Shown here piece after piece: positions 25,508 through 34,447 of a stretch of 64,000 nt of DNA; within the stretch, counting starts at the first letter, position 1, and each line of letters opens with the position of its first letter. The stretch is from assembly GCF_020880815.1 (NCBI RefSeq), contig NZ_JAJITD010000011.1:1-64000 (forward strand), in the 5' to 3' direction. Made by a program: the position numbers and the translations under genes. The notes below the pieces were generated by a model. That model searched no databases, was not told the DNA's origin, and worked only from the letters and a program-made list of their open reading frames with translations. This DNA comes from Paraburkholderia sejongensis (GTDB taxonomy: Bacteria; Pseudomonadota; Gammaproteobacteria; Burkholderiales; Burkholderiaceae).

Positions 25508-27169
25508 ATGTCCACGACTGCCCGCCGTGTCGCCCGGCTCTCGCAACTGCGCACGGACCGTGCCGAACGTGTCGAAGTCGACGGCACGCCGATCCTGCTG
25601 GTGCGCGAGGGCGACACCGTGCACGCGTATTCGGCCGACTGTCCGCACGCGGGCGGCCCGCTCGAACAAGGTGCGCTGTGCCACGGCCGCATCATCTGTC
25701 CGTGGCACAAGGGCACGTTCGACGTCGCGACCGGCGCCGTGCTGGAGCCGCCGCCGCTGCTGCCGCTCGACCGTTATCCGGTGACGCTGGATGGCGACGA
25801 CGTGCTGGTCTGCGCGCAGAAACTGACGTCTCGGCAAGCGGACGTAGAGACGAACGCGAACGCGAACGCTGACGCGCACACCGACGCGAGCGCACAGGCG
25901 CCAGCCGGCGAGACCCCGCACTTCGTCGTGATCGGCGCGGGCGCGGCCGGCGCCGCCGCGTGCGCGGCGTTGCGCGAATGCGGCTTCGCGGGCCGCATCA
26001 CGTTGATCGGCGACGAACCGCACGCGCCCTACGATCGCACGTCGCTGAGCAAATTCGTGCCGTCGTTCGAGATGGCGCCCGCCGACGTGCCGCCGCTGCT
26101 GCCGCCCGACTGGCTGCAGGCGCACGGGATCGAGCGACTGGTCGCGAAGGTCGCGCGCCTCGACGTGCCGGCGCGCACGATTCATTTCGACGTCGGCGCG
26201 GCATCTCCGGCGCAAGCGATCGAACCGCTGAAATACGACACCGCGCTGCTCGCCACCGGCAGCGTGCCGAAGGTGCCCGAGATTGCCGGCCGCGATCTCG
26301 GCGGCGTGCACGTGCTGCGCCACCTCGACGACGCGGCCGCCCTGATCGACGCGCTCGGCGACGACGCGACGCAGACCCGCGTCGCGATTCTCGGCAGCAG
26401 TTTTATCGGCCTCGAAGTCGCGTCCGCGTTGCGCAAGCACGGCGTGCCGGTCACCGTGATTTCGCCCGACAAGGTGCCGTTCGCGAAGCAGTTCGGCGAA
26501 CGCGCGGGCCAGATGTTTCGCGCGCTGCACGAAAGCAATGGCGTGCAGTTCCGCCTCGGCACCAAGGTCGTTTCGCTCGAAGGCGACGAGGGCAACGTGC
26601 ATGCGGTGATGCTCGAAGGCGGCGAGCACGTCGACGCCGACCTCGTGCTGCTCGGCACCGGGGTTGCGCCGGCAACCGGATTCGTCGACGGACTGCCGTT
26701 GCAGAAGGACGGCGGGATCGTCGTCAATGCGGGGATGCACGCCGCGTGCGGGCTCTACGCGGCCGGCGATATCGCGGTGTTCTCGCTGCACGAGAATCAG
26801 GAACCGGTGCGCATCGAGCACTGGCGCGTCGCGCAGCAGCATGCGCGGATCGCCGCGCAGAACATGTGCGGCGCGCGCAATCGCTACAACGACGTGCCGT
26901 TTTTCTGGACTTATCACTACGGCAAGAACTTCGAATATCTCGGCCATGCGAGCGAGTGGGACGAGATCGTCGTCGACGGCGATCTCGACCGGCACAGCTT
27001 CATCGCGCTGTACGTGCGCGACGGCAATGTCGACGCGGTGCTCGCGTGCGAGCGCGAAGCGTTGACCGCGCGTTTGAGCGACGCGATGCGCGGCGGCCTG
27101 TCGCGCGCCGATGCGCTGGCGATGATCGGCGAGCATGCGCGGCAGGCGTCGCCAGCGGCCGGGACGTGA
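25508..27169 (+). CDS. Rieske [2Fe-2S] and FAD reductase fusion (AIFM3-like)
   Basis: A 553-residue cytosolic flavoprotein. The N-terminal Rieske domain (1-105) has C45-P-H47 and C64-PW-H67 as cluster ligands. A disordered Asn/Asp/Ala linker with NANANADAH repeats (about 112-130) leads to a FAD/NAD(P)H oxidoreductase: VVIGAGAAGAAA near 138-149, LATGSVPK, a second dinucleotide motif LGSSFIGLEVASAL near 295-308, and YAAGDIAVF near 415. The fusion resembles apoptosis-inducing factor-like AIFM3 and ferredoxin reductases of dioxygenase systems. GAGGAA precedes ATG 25508. The electron acceptor is unknown; a 57-residue protein follows after 47 bp. Confidence 0.9.
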   Translation: MSTTARRVARLSQLRTDRAERVEVDGTPILLVREGDTVHAYSADCPHAGGPLEQGALCHGRIICPWHKGTFDVATGAVLEPPPLLPLDRYPVTLDGDDVLVCAQKLTSRQADVETNANANADAHTDASAQAPAGETPHFVVIGAGAAGAAACAALRECGFAGRITLIGDEPHAPYDRTSLSKFVPSFEMAPADVPPLLPPDWLQAHGIERLVAKVARLDVPARTIHFDVGAASPAQAIEPLKYDTALLATGSVPKVPEIAGRDLGGVHVLRHLDDAAALIDALGDDATQTRVAILGSSFIGLEVASALRKHGVPVTVISPDKVPFAKQFGERAGQMFRALHESNGVQFRLGTKVVSLEGDEGNVHAVMLEGGEHVDADLVLLGTGVAPATGFVDGLPLQKDGGIVVNAGMHAACGLYAAGDIAVFSLHENQEPVRIEHWRVAQQHARIAAQNMCGARNRYNDVPFFWTYHYGKNFEYLGHASEWDEIVVDGDLDRHSFIALYVRDGNVDAVLACEREALTARLSDAMRGGLSRADALAMIGEHARQASPAAGT

Positions 27170-27216
27170 CGCCGCAAACCTTCACCGTACTTATTCAACC
27201 AGGAGGAACCGTTGCC

Positions 27217-27390
27217 ATGACGACCAACAAGGAAACCCATCCGCATTCGGAAAAGAGCGAGAAGCAGATCGACAAACAGGTCGAGGACAGCTTCCCGGCC
27301 AGCGATCCGCCTTCGACCGGCGGCACGACCAAAATCGTCCCGGAAGACGACCAGAAGAAAACCGGTAAGGACAAGCCCGCCGGCAGCTAG
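27217..27390 (+). CDS. 57-residue protein with SFPASDPPS motif
   Basis: Short, highly charged, disordered protein. ATG 27217 follows an AGGAGG site at a good distance. It has a Lys/Glu-rich front (SEKSEKQIDKQVED) and the motif SFPASDPPS at about 26-34, which recurs in many small hypothetical proteins of proteobacteria, then a Lys-rich tail. It follows the Rieske-FAD gene by 47 bp and may be co-transcribed with it. No function is known to me for the motif. Confidence 0.75.
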   Translation: MTTNKETHPHSEKSEKQIDKQVEDSFPASDPPSTGGTTKIVPEDDQKKTGKDKPAGS

Positions 27391-27544
27391 AGATGCGGCC
27401 TGGCCGCGTGCGATGAGTGCCCGGCCCTGCTGTACCCGGTCGCTATGCCCGCCCCGCTTTGCCCGGCCCCGCGGCTCCGACTGAAGCCGTCGCCGGGCGG
27501 CTGACGCGGGAGCCGGGCATGCGCGTGATTCTCCGCATCGAGAG

Positions 27545-29773
27545 TTAGCCGTCCTCGAACTGAGGCTCCGCCAACGCGGTGCGCTCGGCATCGATGCGCC
27601 GGCACGCGGCCAGCATCTCCCGCAAGGAAGTCGCATAGCATTGCGCTTGCACCTCTCGTTGCATGTCGCCTTGCATGTCGCCTCGAATCTCGCCTTGCAT
27701 GTCGGCGCTCCATTGCCGCGAGTCCTCCGGCGTCCACAGGCCGACCACCACCGGCACGTTCGGCAGCCGCGCGCGAATCCGCCTGACCAGATAGCGCAGA
27801 TGCGACGGGAGCCCGTCGATCTCCAGATAGAGGATGCAAACGATCCCGATATCGGCGGCATCGAGCGAGTCGATCGACGCGCGCGACACCGCCTCGTGCG
27901 GCACTGCGCGGGCGCTGAAGCCGTGCTTGCCGAGCAGTTGCAGCAGGATGCTCAACGCGAGCGCATCGAGCGGCCCGCGCCCGGGCAGGCAGAGCACGCG
28001 GCTGCGGGCCGCGTGCGATGCAAGCGGCGCACCGGCCGCGGTTGCTGCGCCCGATGCATTGATGCTCGACCCGGTGGCGGCATCGGCCGCCGCGGCTGCG
28101 TCGATCGGGTTCGACGTATCGGCCGCGCCGCCCGCGCGCCGCGCCGGCTCCCACGCCGACGGTTGCTCGGCGCTATGCGCGGGGCTGAACGCCTCGCTTA
28201 GCGGCGCGCTCGCAGTGCTCGCAGTGCTCATTGCGCGCGCGCTCCGAGGTATTGCCTCTGGGCTATCCGCCGGTGCGACCGGCCGAGCCGCAAGCCCGTT
28301 GTCGTGACTCGCCAGCGGCGCCGGCTCGCGATCGTCATAGCTGTCGAGCGCGTCGACCAGATCGTTGGTGGTCGCCTCGATGCGCGCGAGTTGCGCCCTG
28401 GTGACGCTGCCGCGCAGCACGTCGATGGTCGCCAGTTGCAGCCCTTTGATCGCGACTTCGTCGTAATAGGCGGACAGCGAACGCTCGCGCAGCAGCAGCT
28501 CGGCCTGGCCGAGCGCTTCGTCCGGGTCGCCGGCGAGCGCGCGTTGATAGAAATTTTCGACCGGCGTCAGCGCCGGCTGATCGCCGAGCAGCACGTCGAA
28601 GAATTCGAGGCGGCGCACGTTGCGGCCGAGCACCAGCAGACACAACGTGAGCGGGGTCGACAAAATCAGCCCGATCGGCCCCCAGATCCAGCTCCAGAAG
28701 ATCGCCGCGACCACCACCGAAAACGGCGACAGCCCGGTGCTGCGCCCGTACAGCAGCGGCTCGAGCACCTGCCCGACCAGCCCTTCGACGACCACGAACA
28801 GCGCCAGCGTCCAGATCGCCATCGCCCAGCCGGGGCTCACCGCGGCCGCCAGCGCGGCCGGCAGCAGCGCCGCGATCCAGATGCCGACATACGGCACCAG
28901 CCGCAGCAGCGCGGCGAGGATCCCCCACAGAATCGGACTGGGCACGCCGATCAGGAATAGCCCGGCGCCGATCACGACGCCGACCCCGGCGTTCACGCCG
29001 AGCTGCGACACGAAATAGCGGCTCAGCCGGCGCGCGGTTTCGTCCATCACCGTAGTCGTGCGATGCAGGTCGCGCGAGCCGAACAGCCGGATCGCGCGAT
29101 CGCGCAAATCGTCGCGTTGCAGCAGGATCACGATCGTCACGACGAACACGATGAACGCGGTTTCGAGCGGACTGATCGCCGGCGACAACACCCGCCGCGC
29201 GAGTTCGAACGGCGTCGGCACCGGCTCGCGCACCTCGACCGGCACCGCGGCCGCCGCGTGCGAACTCGCGGCCGCCGCCGGCGTGCCCGGCGGACCCCGG
29301 GTGGCGTTGGCCGTCGCGTCGGGCTGCGGCGGCTCGACGGTCGCGCGTTGCAGCGCCTGGCCCGCCGCGCTCGCAAAGCGGTTCAGTTTGCCGATGGTCT
29401 GGCTCTGCACGGTCTCGATCTTGTGTTCGATCGTGCGCTGATAGCGCGGCATGCCGGCCGCGAGTTCGCTCAACTGCGTGGCGATCAACGCGCCGAGCAG
29501 CGCGATCACCGACACCGAGATCAGCACCGCCGCGAACACCGACGCGACGTGGCCGAGTTTGAGCCGCGCCAACTTATCGACGAGCGGCGCGACCAGAAAG
29601 CTGAGCAGGATCGCCAGCGTGATCGGGATCAGCACCGCGCTCGCGAAGTACAGACAGGTGACCGTCAGCGCGCCGACCGCGAGCGCGACGAGGCCGTCGA
29701 TACCGAATGGGGCCGAGGCCGCCTGGATGCGCGCGGCGGGCCTCGTGCCGCGCGTCTCGGGATGGTCTTTCAT
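27545..29773 (-). CDS. AI-2E/PerM-family transporter with extra C-terminal domain
   Basis: Inner-membrane permease of the PerM/AI-2E exporter family in its first ~450 residues (about eight membrane helices; blocks LSFLVAPLVDKLAR, FLIGVPSPILWGILAALLRLVPYVG and FSVVVAAIFWSWIWGPIGL). A long Ala/Ser/Pro-rich linker (about 510-610) joins a C-terminal cytosolic domain with RVLCLPGRGPLDALALSILLQ and a VPVVVGLW strand, resembling a Rossmann- or B12-binding-like fold. At 742 residues from ATG 29773 it is about twice family length; TTG 29794 is another possible start. Substrate and role of the C-domain are unknown. Confidence 0.85.
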   Translation of the reverse strand: MKDHPETRGTRPAARIQAASAPFGIDGLVALAVGALTVTCLYFASAVLIPITLAILLSFLVAPLVDKLARLKLGHVASVFAAVLISVSVIALLGALIATQLSELAAGMPRYQRTIEHKIETVQSQTIGKLNRFASAAGQALQRATVEPPQPDATANATRGPPGTPAAAASSHAAAAVPVEVREPVPTPFELARRVLSPAISPLETAFIVFVVTIVILLQRDDLRDRAIRLFGSRDLHRTTTVMDETARRLSRYFVSQLGVNAGVGVVIGAGLFLIGVPSPILWGILAALLRLVPYVGIWIAALLPAALAAAVSPGWAMAIWTLALFVVVEGLVGQVLEPLLYGRSTGLSPFSVVVAAIFWSWIWGPIGLILSTPLTLCLLVLGRNVRRLEFFDVLLGDQPALTPVENFYQRALAGDPDEALGQAELLLRERSLSAYYDEVAIKGLQLATIDVLRGSVTRAQLARIEATTNDLVDALDSYDDREPAPLASHDNGLAARPVAPADSPEAIPRSARAMSTASTASAPLSEAFSPAHSAEQPSAWEPARRAGGAADTSNPIDAAAAADAATGSSINASGAATAAGAPLASHAARSRVLCLPGRGPLDALALSILLQLLGKHGFSARAVPHEAVSRASIDSLDAADIGIVCILYLEIDGLPSHLRYLVRRIRARLPNVPVVVGLWTPEDSRQWSADMQGEIRGDMQGDMQREVQAQCYATSLREMLAACRRIDAERTALAEPQFEDG

Positions 29774-29911
29774 GGATGAGGGGGAGCGGGCCAACGCGGG
29801 CGAATTCGCATGCGATTCCCAGGCAAATTCCGGACAAAAAGCGGGTAAGCGGGTCGCGCCGGGTGGGCGCGCGCCGCGGGTTTCCGGTGCTTCGCAAGCG
29901 TCGCGCGACGC

Positions 29912-30088
29912 TTACTTCATCGTGTCGCCCGATACCGGTCCGCTTTCGACCGGCGGCGCCTCCTTCTCGATCTCGCTGCGCGCCTGCTCCCAATACTGCT
30001 CGGGCGTGCCCTTCGGTTCGTCCGCCTGTTGCCACAGGTAATACGCGCGAGTGCGGATCTGTTCTTCGACGTTCGGTTCCTGTTCCAT
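29912..30088 (-). CDS. DUF2934 mini-protein, 58 aa
   Basis: A 58-residue protein starting at ATG 30088 behind GGGGTGAG. The central part IRTRAYYLWQQADEPKGTPEQYW (about 11-33, cited here only by its ends IRTRAYYLW and EQYW) is the DUF2934 signature, a helix-turn-helix-like motif found in many small stress-related proteins of soil bacteria. The ends are acidic and disordered. It lies 138 bp upstream of the permease gene on the same strand. DUF2934 function is unknown. Confidence 0.8.
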   Translation of the reverse strand: MEQEPNVEEQIRTRAYYLWQQADEPKGTPEQYWEQARSEIEKEAPPVESGPVSGDTMK

Positions 30089-30218
30089 TTGCTCACCCCT
30101 GCCTGGCTATACGCGGGTACGCCGCGCGGTCGCGAAACGGGCCGCGCGGGCGCAGCGTTATGGACAGCGAAGCAACCGTTGTTCCTGGGCGCGCGAGTGG
30201 CGCGACGCGTCGATGCAC

Positions 30219-32435
30219 TTATGAACCGGCAGGCGTTTCCCCTTCGTCGGAGGTCAGCTGTTCTTCGAGCCGGTCGAACACACGCTGCGTCGCGCGGCTC
30301 GGCGCTTCGAGCGCGAACAGCAGCAGCGAGCGGCCTGTCACCTGATACTCGTCGCCGGCGCTAAATTGCGGCAACTCGGCGCGCACCGGCATGTTGGTAT
30401 CGACGAGGCAGGTCCACACCTCGCCCTCGGGAACCTCGGGCAGCGTGAAGTTGACCACGTCGTGATGCGCGTTCAGCACCAGCAGCAGCGTCGCGTCCGA
30501 CGCGAGTCGGCGAATCCCGCTCGCCTGCGCGCGGCCGTCGATCACGAGGCCGAAACAGCGCATCGCCGGATCGTCCCACTGCTCGCCAGTGATGTCGCTG
30601 CCGTCCGGCGACAGCCAGCGGGCGTCGGTCACGTCGAGCGTTTCGTTGTATTCGCCGGTCAGGAAGCGGCCGCGCCGCAGCACCGGCAACCGATGCCGCA
30701 GCGTGGTCAGATTGCGCACGAACTCGGTCAGCGCGCGGTCGTCGTCGTCGATCGCGTCCCAGTCGACCCAGCTGATCTCGTTGTCCTGGCAGTACGCGTT
30801 GTTGTTGCCCCGCTGGGTGCGGCCGAATTCGTCGCCGGCCAGCAGCATCGGCGTGCCCTGCGAGAGCAGCAGCGTCGCGAGCAGATTGCGTTTCTGGCGC
30901 TCGCGCTGCTGGCGAATGTCGGGGTCGTCGGTCGGGCCTTCGACGCCCATGTTCCACGACTTGTTGTCGGAGTGACCGTCGCGATTGTCCTCGCCGTTCG
31001 CTTCGTTGTGCTTCTCGTTGTACGAGACCAGATCGTTCAGCGTAAAGCCGTCGTGCGCGGCGATGAAGTTCACGCTGGCCCACGGGCGCCGGCCGCGATG
31101 ATTGAATTTGTCGCCCGAGGCGGTGAGCCGCGTCGCCAGATCGGCGACCTTGCCTTCGTCGCCCTTCCAGAACTCGCGCACGGTGTCGCGAAAGCGGTCG
31201 TTCCATTCGGCCCAGCCGGGCGGAAAACCGCCCACCTGGTAGCCGCCCGGACCGCAGTCCCACGGCTCGGCGATCAGGCGCACGCTGCTGAGCACCGGGT
31301 CCTGGCGGCAGCTGTCGAGAAAACCGCCGCCCTCGTCGAAGCCGTGATCCTCGCGGCCGAGGATCGTCGCCAGATCGAAACGGAAGCCGTCCACCTTCAT
31401 CTCGGTGACCCAGTAGCGCAGGCTGTCGGTGACCATCTGCAGCACGCGCGGATGCGACAGGTTCAGCGTATTGCCGGTGCCGGTGTCGTTGATGTAGTAG
31501 CGCGGCTCGTCGGGCATCAGGCGGTAGTACGACGCGTTGTCGATGCCCTTGAACGAGATCGTCGGGCCGCGCTCGTTGCCCTCGGCGGTGTGGTTGTAGA
31601 CGACGTCGAGAATCACTTCGAGGTCGGCCTGATGGAAGCGGTCGACCATCTCCTTGAACTCGCCGACCGAATCCTGCGCCGACGCGAAAAAGCGCGGATC
31701 GGCCGCGAAAAAGCCGATCGTGTTGTAACCCCAGTAGTTCGTCAGACCTTTGTCGAGCAGATAGCTGTCGTTCACGAAGGTCTGGATCGGCAGCAGTTCG
31801 ACCGACGTCACACCGAGACTGCGGATGTAGTCGAGCACCGGCTTCTGGCCGAGCCCCGCGAAGGTGCCGCGCAGGCGCTCCGGTACCTGCGGATGGCGTT
31901 TCGTGAAGCCGCGCACGTGGGTTTCGTAGAGGATCACGCGGTCCCACGGCAGCGCGTTGCGCTCCGGGTGGGTCCACGAGAAGTTCGCGTCAACCACCTT
32001 GCACTTCGGCACGAAGGCGGCGCTGTCGCGTTCGTCGAACGACAGGTCGCCTTCTTCCGAATCGAGCGTGTAGCCGAAGATTTCCGGCGCCCATTTCAAT
32101 TCGCCGATATGCGCCTTCGCGTACGGATCGAGCAGCAACTTGTTCGGATTGAAGCGGTGGCCGTTGAGCGGTTCGTACGGGCCGTGCACGCGGTAGCCGT
32201 AGACCGCGCCCGGTTTCAGATTCGGCACGAACACGTGCCAGACCTCGTCGGTGTATTCGGGCAGTTCGATGCGTTCGATCTCGTGCTGACCGGTCTCGTC
32301 GAACAGACACAGTTCGACCTTGGTCGCGTGCGCGGAAAACAGCGCGAAATTGACGCCGATGCCGTTCCATGTCGCGCCGAGCGGAAAAGGCGTGCCTTCG
32401 GAAATGCGCGTCGCGTAGCTGGTTTGGGATGACAT
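30219..32435 (-). CDS. glgX: glycogen debranching enzyme (isoamylase type)
   Basis: GH13 family enzyme of 738 residues that hydrolyses alpha-1,6 branches of glycogen or limit dextrin. An N-terminal CBM48-like beta-sandwich (about 10-110, with GTPFPLGATW) precedes the catalytic barrel. Catalytic blocks: DVVYNHTAEGN near 283-293, the nucleophile in DGFRFDLA near 355, the acid in LIAEPWD near 395, and the stabilising Asp in NFIAAHDGFTL near 460. The length fits GlgX/TreX. No glycogen synthesis or trehalose genes lie nearby, so its substrate source is elsewhere. Confidence 0.94.
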   Translation of the reverse strand: MSSQTSYATRISEGTPFPLGATWNGIGVNFALFSAHATKVELCLFDETGQHEIERIELPEYTDEVWHVFVPNLKPGAVYGYRVHGPYEPLNGHRFNPNKLLLDPYAKAHIGELKWAPEIFGYTLDSEEGDLSFDERDSAAFVPKCKVVDANFSWTHPERNALPWDRVILYETHVRGFTKRHPQVPERLRGTFAGLGQKPVLDYIRSLGVTSVELLPIQTFVNDSYLLDKGLTNYWGYNTIGFFAADPRFFASAQDSVGEFKEMVDRFHQADLEVILDVVYNHTAEGNERGPTISFKGIDNASYYRLMPDEPRYYINDTGTGNTLNLSHPRVLQMVTDSLRYWVTEMKVDGFRFDLATILGREDHGFDEGGGFLDSCRQDPVLSSVRLIAEPWDCGPGGYQVGGFPPGWAEWNDRFRDTVREFWKGDEGKVADLATRLTASGDKFNHRGRRPWASVNFIAAHDGFTLNDLVSYNEKHNEANGEDNRDGHSDNKSWNMGVEGPTDDPDIRQQRERQKRNLLATLLLSQGTPMLLAGDEFGRTQRGNNNAYCQDNEISWVDWDAIDDDDRALTEFVRNLTTLRHRLPVLRRGRFLTGEYNETLDVTDARWLSPDGSDITGEQWDDPAMRCFGLVIDGRAQASGIRRLASDATLLLVLNAHHDVVNFTLPEVPEGEVWTCLVDTNMPVRAELPQFSAGDEYQVTGRSLLLFALEAPSRATQRVFDRLEEQLTSDEGETPAGS

Positions 32436-32665
32436 AGAGGGTCCTGTGGCGGCAAAAGGCGCGTGGCTGCGAGTGGGTGTTTTCCAGTGTAGGCAGTCCC
32501 GGGCGGCGCTGTGCGATGCCGCGCGCAGCCTGGGGGAGCCGGGTTGGGTAGCAAGTGGCGGGCCTGGGGGGCGGCCGGAGATGAAGCGGGAGGAAGTTGG
32601 GCGCTGCGGCTACGAACCGCGAATTCGATTTGCGACGGGGTTGCGCGTTGCGCCGGAAAGTTTCG

Positions 32666-33145
32666 TCACGCCCCCTTTGTCACCGAGCGGCGCAGCAACC
32701 GCGGATCGGTCAGCCATTCGTCGCGCGTCCCCGGCGTGATCAGCGCGAAATCCGGATGATTGGGATTGAGCAGGTAATTGGTTTCCGCAGGGACGACCGC
32801 GCTGGGCACCGCCAGAACGGCGCTGCTCCGCTTCTGCGCCCACGCCGCTCCAACCTGTTGCAATTCGGTTCGCGCAGTGAGATCGCGCCAGTCGCGAGGC
32901 AAGCTGGCCGGGTCGACGCGTTCTACGATTTCTTCGGGGATGTGGGCCGGGATCATCAGATAGCGCGCTCGCAGCGGCGCATCCTGCACCAGCATTTCCA
33001 GCAATGCGAGCGATTGCGTCTGCGCGGTGTACACCATCGCAATACCTTTCGGGTTCCACCGGCCGCCGTACAGACGTGCGCCCTCCCCTGAAAAAGCGCT
33101 ATCCGCATAGCGTTCGGTCACGACCCGCCAAGCCGTCAACATCAT
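32666..33145 (-). CDS. RES-domain toxin
   Basis: Toxin of the RES family, enzymes that degrade NAD+ by phosphorolysis or hydrolysis. It has 159 residues from ATG 33145; a second ATG follows at 33142. Recognisable parts are AWRVVTERYADSAFSGEGARLYGGRWNPKG at the front (shown by its ends AWRV and GGRWNPKG), MVYTAQTQSLALLEMLVQ with the conserved Tyr/Glu, and a RDEWLTDPRL end. Its ATG overlaps the antitoxin stop in ATGA, so translation is coupled. It is the downstream gene of the pair. Confidence 0.9.
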   Translation of the reverse strand: MMLTAWRVVTERYADSAFSGEGARLYGGRWNPKGIAMVYTAQTQSLALLEMLVQDAPLRARYLMIPAHIPEEIVERVDPASLPRDWRDLTARTELQQVGAAWAQKRSSAVLAVPSAVVPAETNYLLNPNHPDFALITPGTRDEWLTDPRLLRRSVTKGA

Positions 33146-33582
33146 GCGAACACGCCATGCTCGATACGTCCCAGCGTATCCATCACGCTTTCGGTACCGA
33201 TGTCAGTATCGATCAAGCTCAGCGGCGTGGCGTCCGCGAGGGCACCCACTGGCGTCTTGAGCCACGCGAGGGCCGCGCCGAGATCTTCGAACACTTCGGC
33301 GGCGCGCGCGACAACCCGTGCGAGGCGCAGCAGCTTGGCCGACTCTTCGCGACTGAGCACGCCCTCCCGCTTGCGACGCGCGAGGGTGCGCTCGGGAATG
33401 TCGAGCGCCTGCGCCAGTTCTGCCTGCGACAGTCCGATCGATTTGAGCATTGCGTCGAGAGCCCGCGACGAGATGCCGTGCCGGACCACATCGACCCATT
33501 CGAGCCCGGAGCGCGGTGGATGCGGCAACACAGCGCGGCCGCCCAACAGCGAATCCGGAGAGATTTTCTCGATGACGTTCAC
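33142..33582 (-). CDS. Xre/ParS-like antitoxin (DUF2384) of RES pair
   Basis: A 146-residue antitoxin. The GTG at 33582 is chosen because the CAGGAGGT ribosome site lies 8 bases before it; the longer ATG reading (33600) would put that site inside the gene. The middle part is a helix-turn-helix (QAELAQALDIPERTLARRKREG), and the C-terminus is the DUF2384/Xre-MbcA-ParS domain that covers the toxin (LARVVARAAEVFEDLGAALAWL). It binds RES and represses the operon. Tandem palindromes sit over its promoter. Confidence 0.88.
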   Translation of the reverse strand: MNVIEKISPDSLLGGRAVLPHPPRSGLEWVDVVRHGISSRALDAMLKSIGLSQAELAQALDIPERTLARRKREGVLSREESAKLLRLARVVARAAEVFEDLGAALAWLKTPVGALADATPLSLIDTDIGTESVMDTLGRIEHGVFA

Positions 33583-33595
33583 GGTTTTACCTCCT

Positions 33596-33630
33596 GCCAT
33601 TTGGCATTTAGTTTATACCAAATTGGCAGT
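33596..33630 (-). promoter_or_regulatory. RES-Xre promoter with two palindromes
   Basis: On the minus strand TGCCAATTTGGTA and TGCCAAATGGCA flank a TATAAA-type -10 box (33612-33617). They share TGCCAA half-sites, as expected for two dimer sites of the Xre antitoxin, which would block the promoter and the ribosome site. A -35 box is less clear. Confidence 0.6.
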
Positions 33631-33838
33631 GAGCGTAATTGATAGCTCGGGCCGCGTTCTGCCCTTCCTATCCACGCTATCGGGGCAAAGGCCGGGGCGC
33701 GACGGTCGCAGGAAAACCCGCGGCACGCAATTTGCAGCTAAGGAGCCAAGCGGGCGCGTTCGGTTCTTGTCGTAACCGTCCGCGCAGCCCACCGCAACCA
33801 TGACCGGCGCAACCACTACAACAGGGAGAAAAAACATC

Positions 33839-34285
33839 ATGCGCAACATGCAAACAGCACCCCACGCCAAACCGCGGACCACGCTGTCCAGCACCGCCGC
33901 GGCGTTGCTTGCCGCCGTCACGCTAAGCTCCGCGCTCAGCGTCTGCGGCAACGCGTTCGCGCAAGGCGCGCCGCAGGCGATCACCGAGCGGCGCATCGAC
34001 GTCGTGCAGCTCGGCAGCGGCTATCGCGCGTCGAAGCTGACCGGCGCGGACGTGTACAACCGCAACAAGGACAACATCGGCACGCTCGACGATCTGATCG
34101 TGTCGCCCGGTTCGGATCACGGCACGTACGCGATTCTGTCGGTCGGCGGTTTCCTCGGCATGGGCAAGCACCTAGTGGCCGTCCCGTTCAACGATCTGCA
34201 GATCAACGATCGCCGCATTGTTTTACCGGACGCCACGAAGAAGTCGCTCGAAGCATTGCCGGAATTCAAATACGCGCCGAGTTGA
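33839..34285 (+). CDS. PRC-barrel domain protein, secreted
   Basis: A 148-residue exported protein from ATG 33839. It has a basic head and a hydrophobic core with AAALLAAVTLSSALSVC, cut after FAQ near residue 42. The mature part is one PRC-barrel domain: YRASKLTGADVYNRNKDNIGTLDDLIVSP with the strand-turn pattern, then ILSVGGFLGMGKHLVAVPF and IVLPDATKKSLEAL. PRC-barrel proteins of this kind are common in soil proteobacteria and often stress-induced, with no firm biochemical role. The start is preceded by CAGGGAG at a rather long distance; a second ATG at 33848 is possible. Confidence 0.82.
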   Translation: MRNMQTAPHAKPRTTLSSTAAALLAAVTLSSALSVCGNAFAQGAPQAITERRIDVVQLGSGYRASKLTGADVYNRNKDNIGTLDDLIVSPGSDHGTYAILSVGGFLGMGKHLVAVPFNDLQINDRRIVLPDATKKSLEALPEFKYAPS

Positions 34286-34295
34286 GTATTGCGGC

Positions 34296-34329
34296 TTGAG
34301 GCCGCCACGCGAGCGCATGGCGGCCTCAA
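34296..34329. terminator. bidirectional hairpin between PRC gene and paoC
   Basis: A perfect 11-bp stem TTGAGGCCGCC / GGCGGCCTCAA with a 12-nt loop sits 10 bases after the PRC stop, and paoC (minus) ends 119 bases further on. There is no T run, so it may be rho-assisted or only stabilising. Confidence 0.5.
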
Positions 34330-34447
34330 CGCATCACGGCCATGCAGCACTGCCGCATGACCGCGTGGCCGCGTTCCAGCATTGCAACGTCAATGCATTC
34401 GACGCGGCCTTCCCCATGCTCTGCGCCCGATGCTCTGAGCCGCACAA

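Noticed and set aside
30366..32432. Long plus-strand frame (688 codons) opposite glgX
   Set aside because: It mirrors the glgX gene codon for codon on the other strand; its product is low in typical folded patterns, and glgX motifs are clear.
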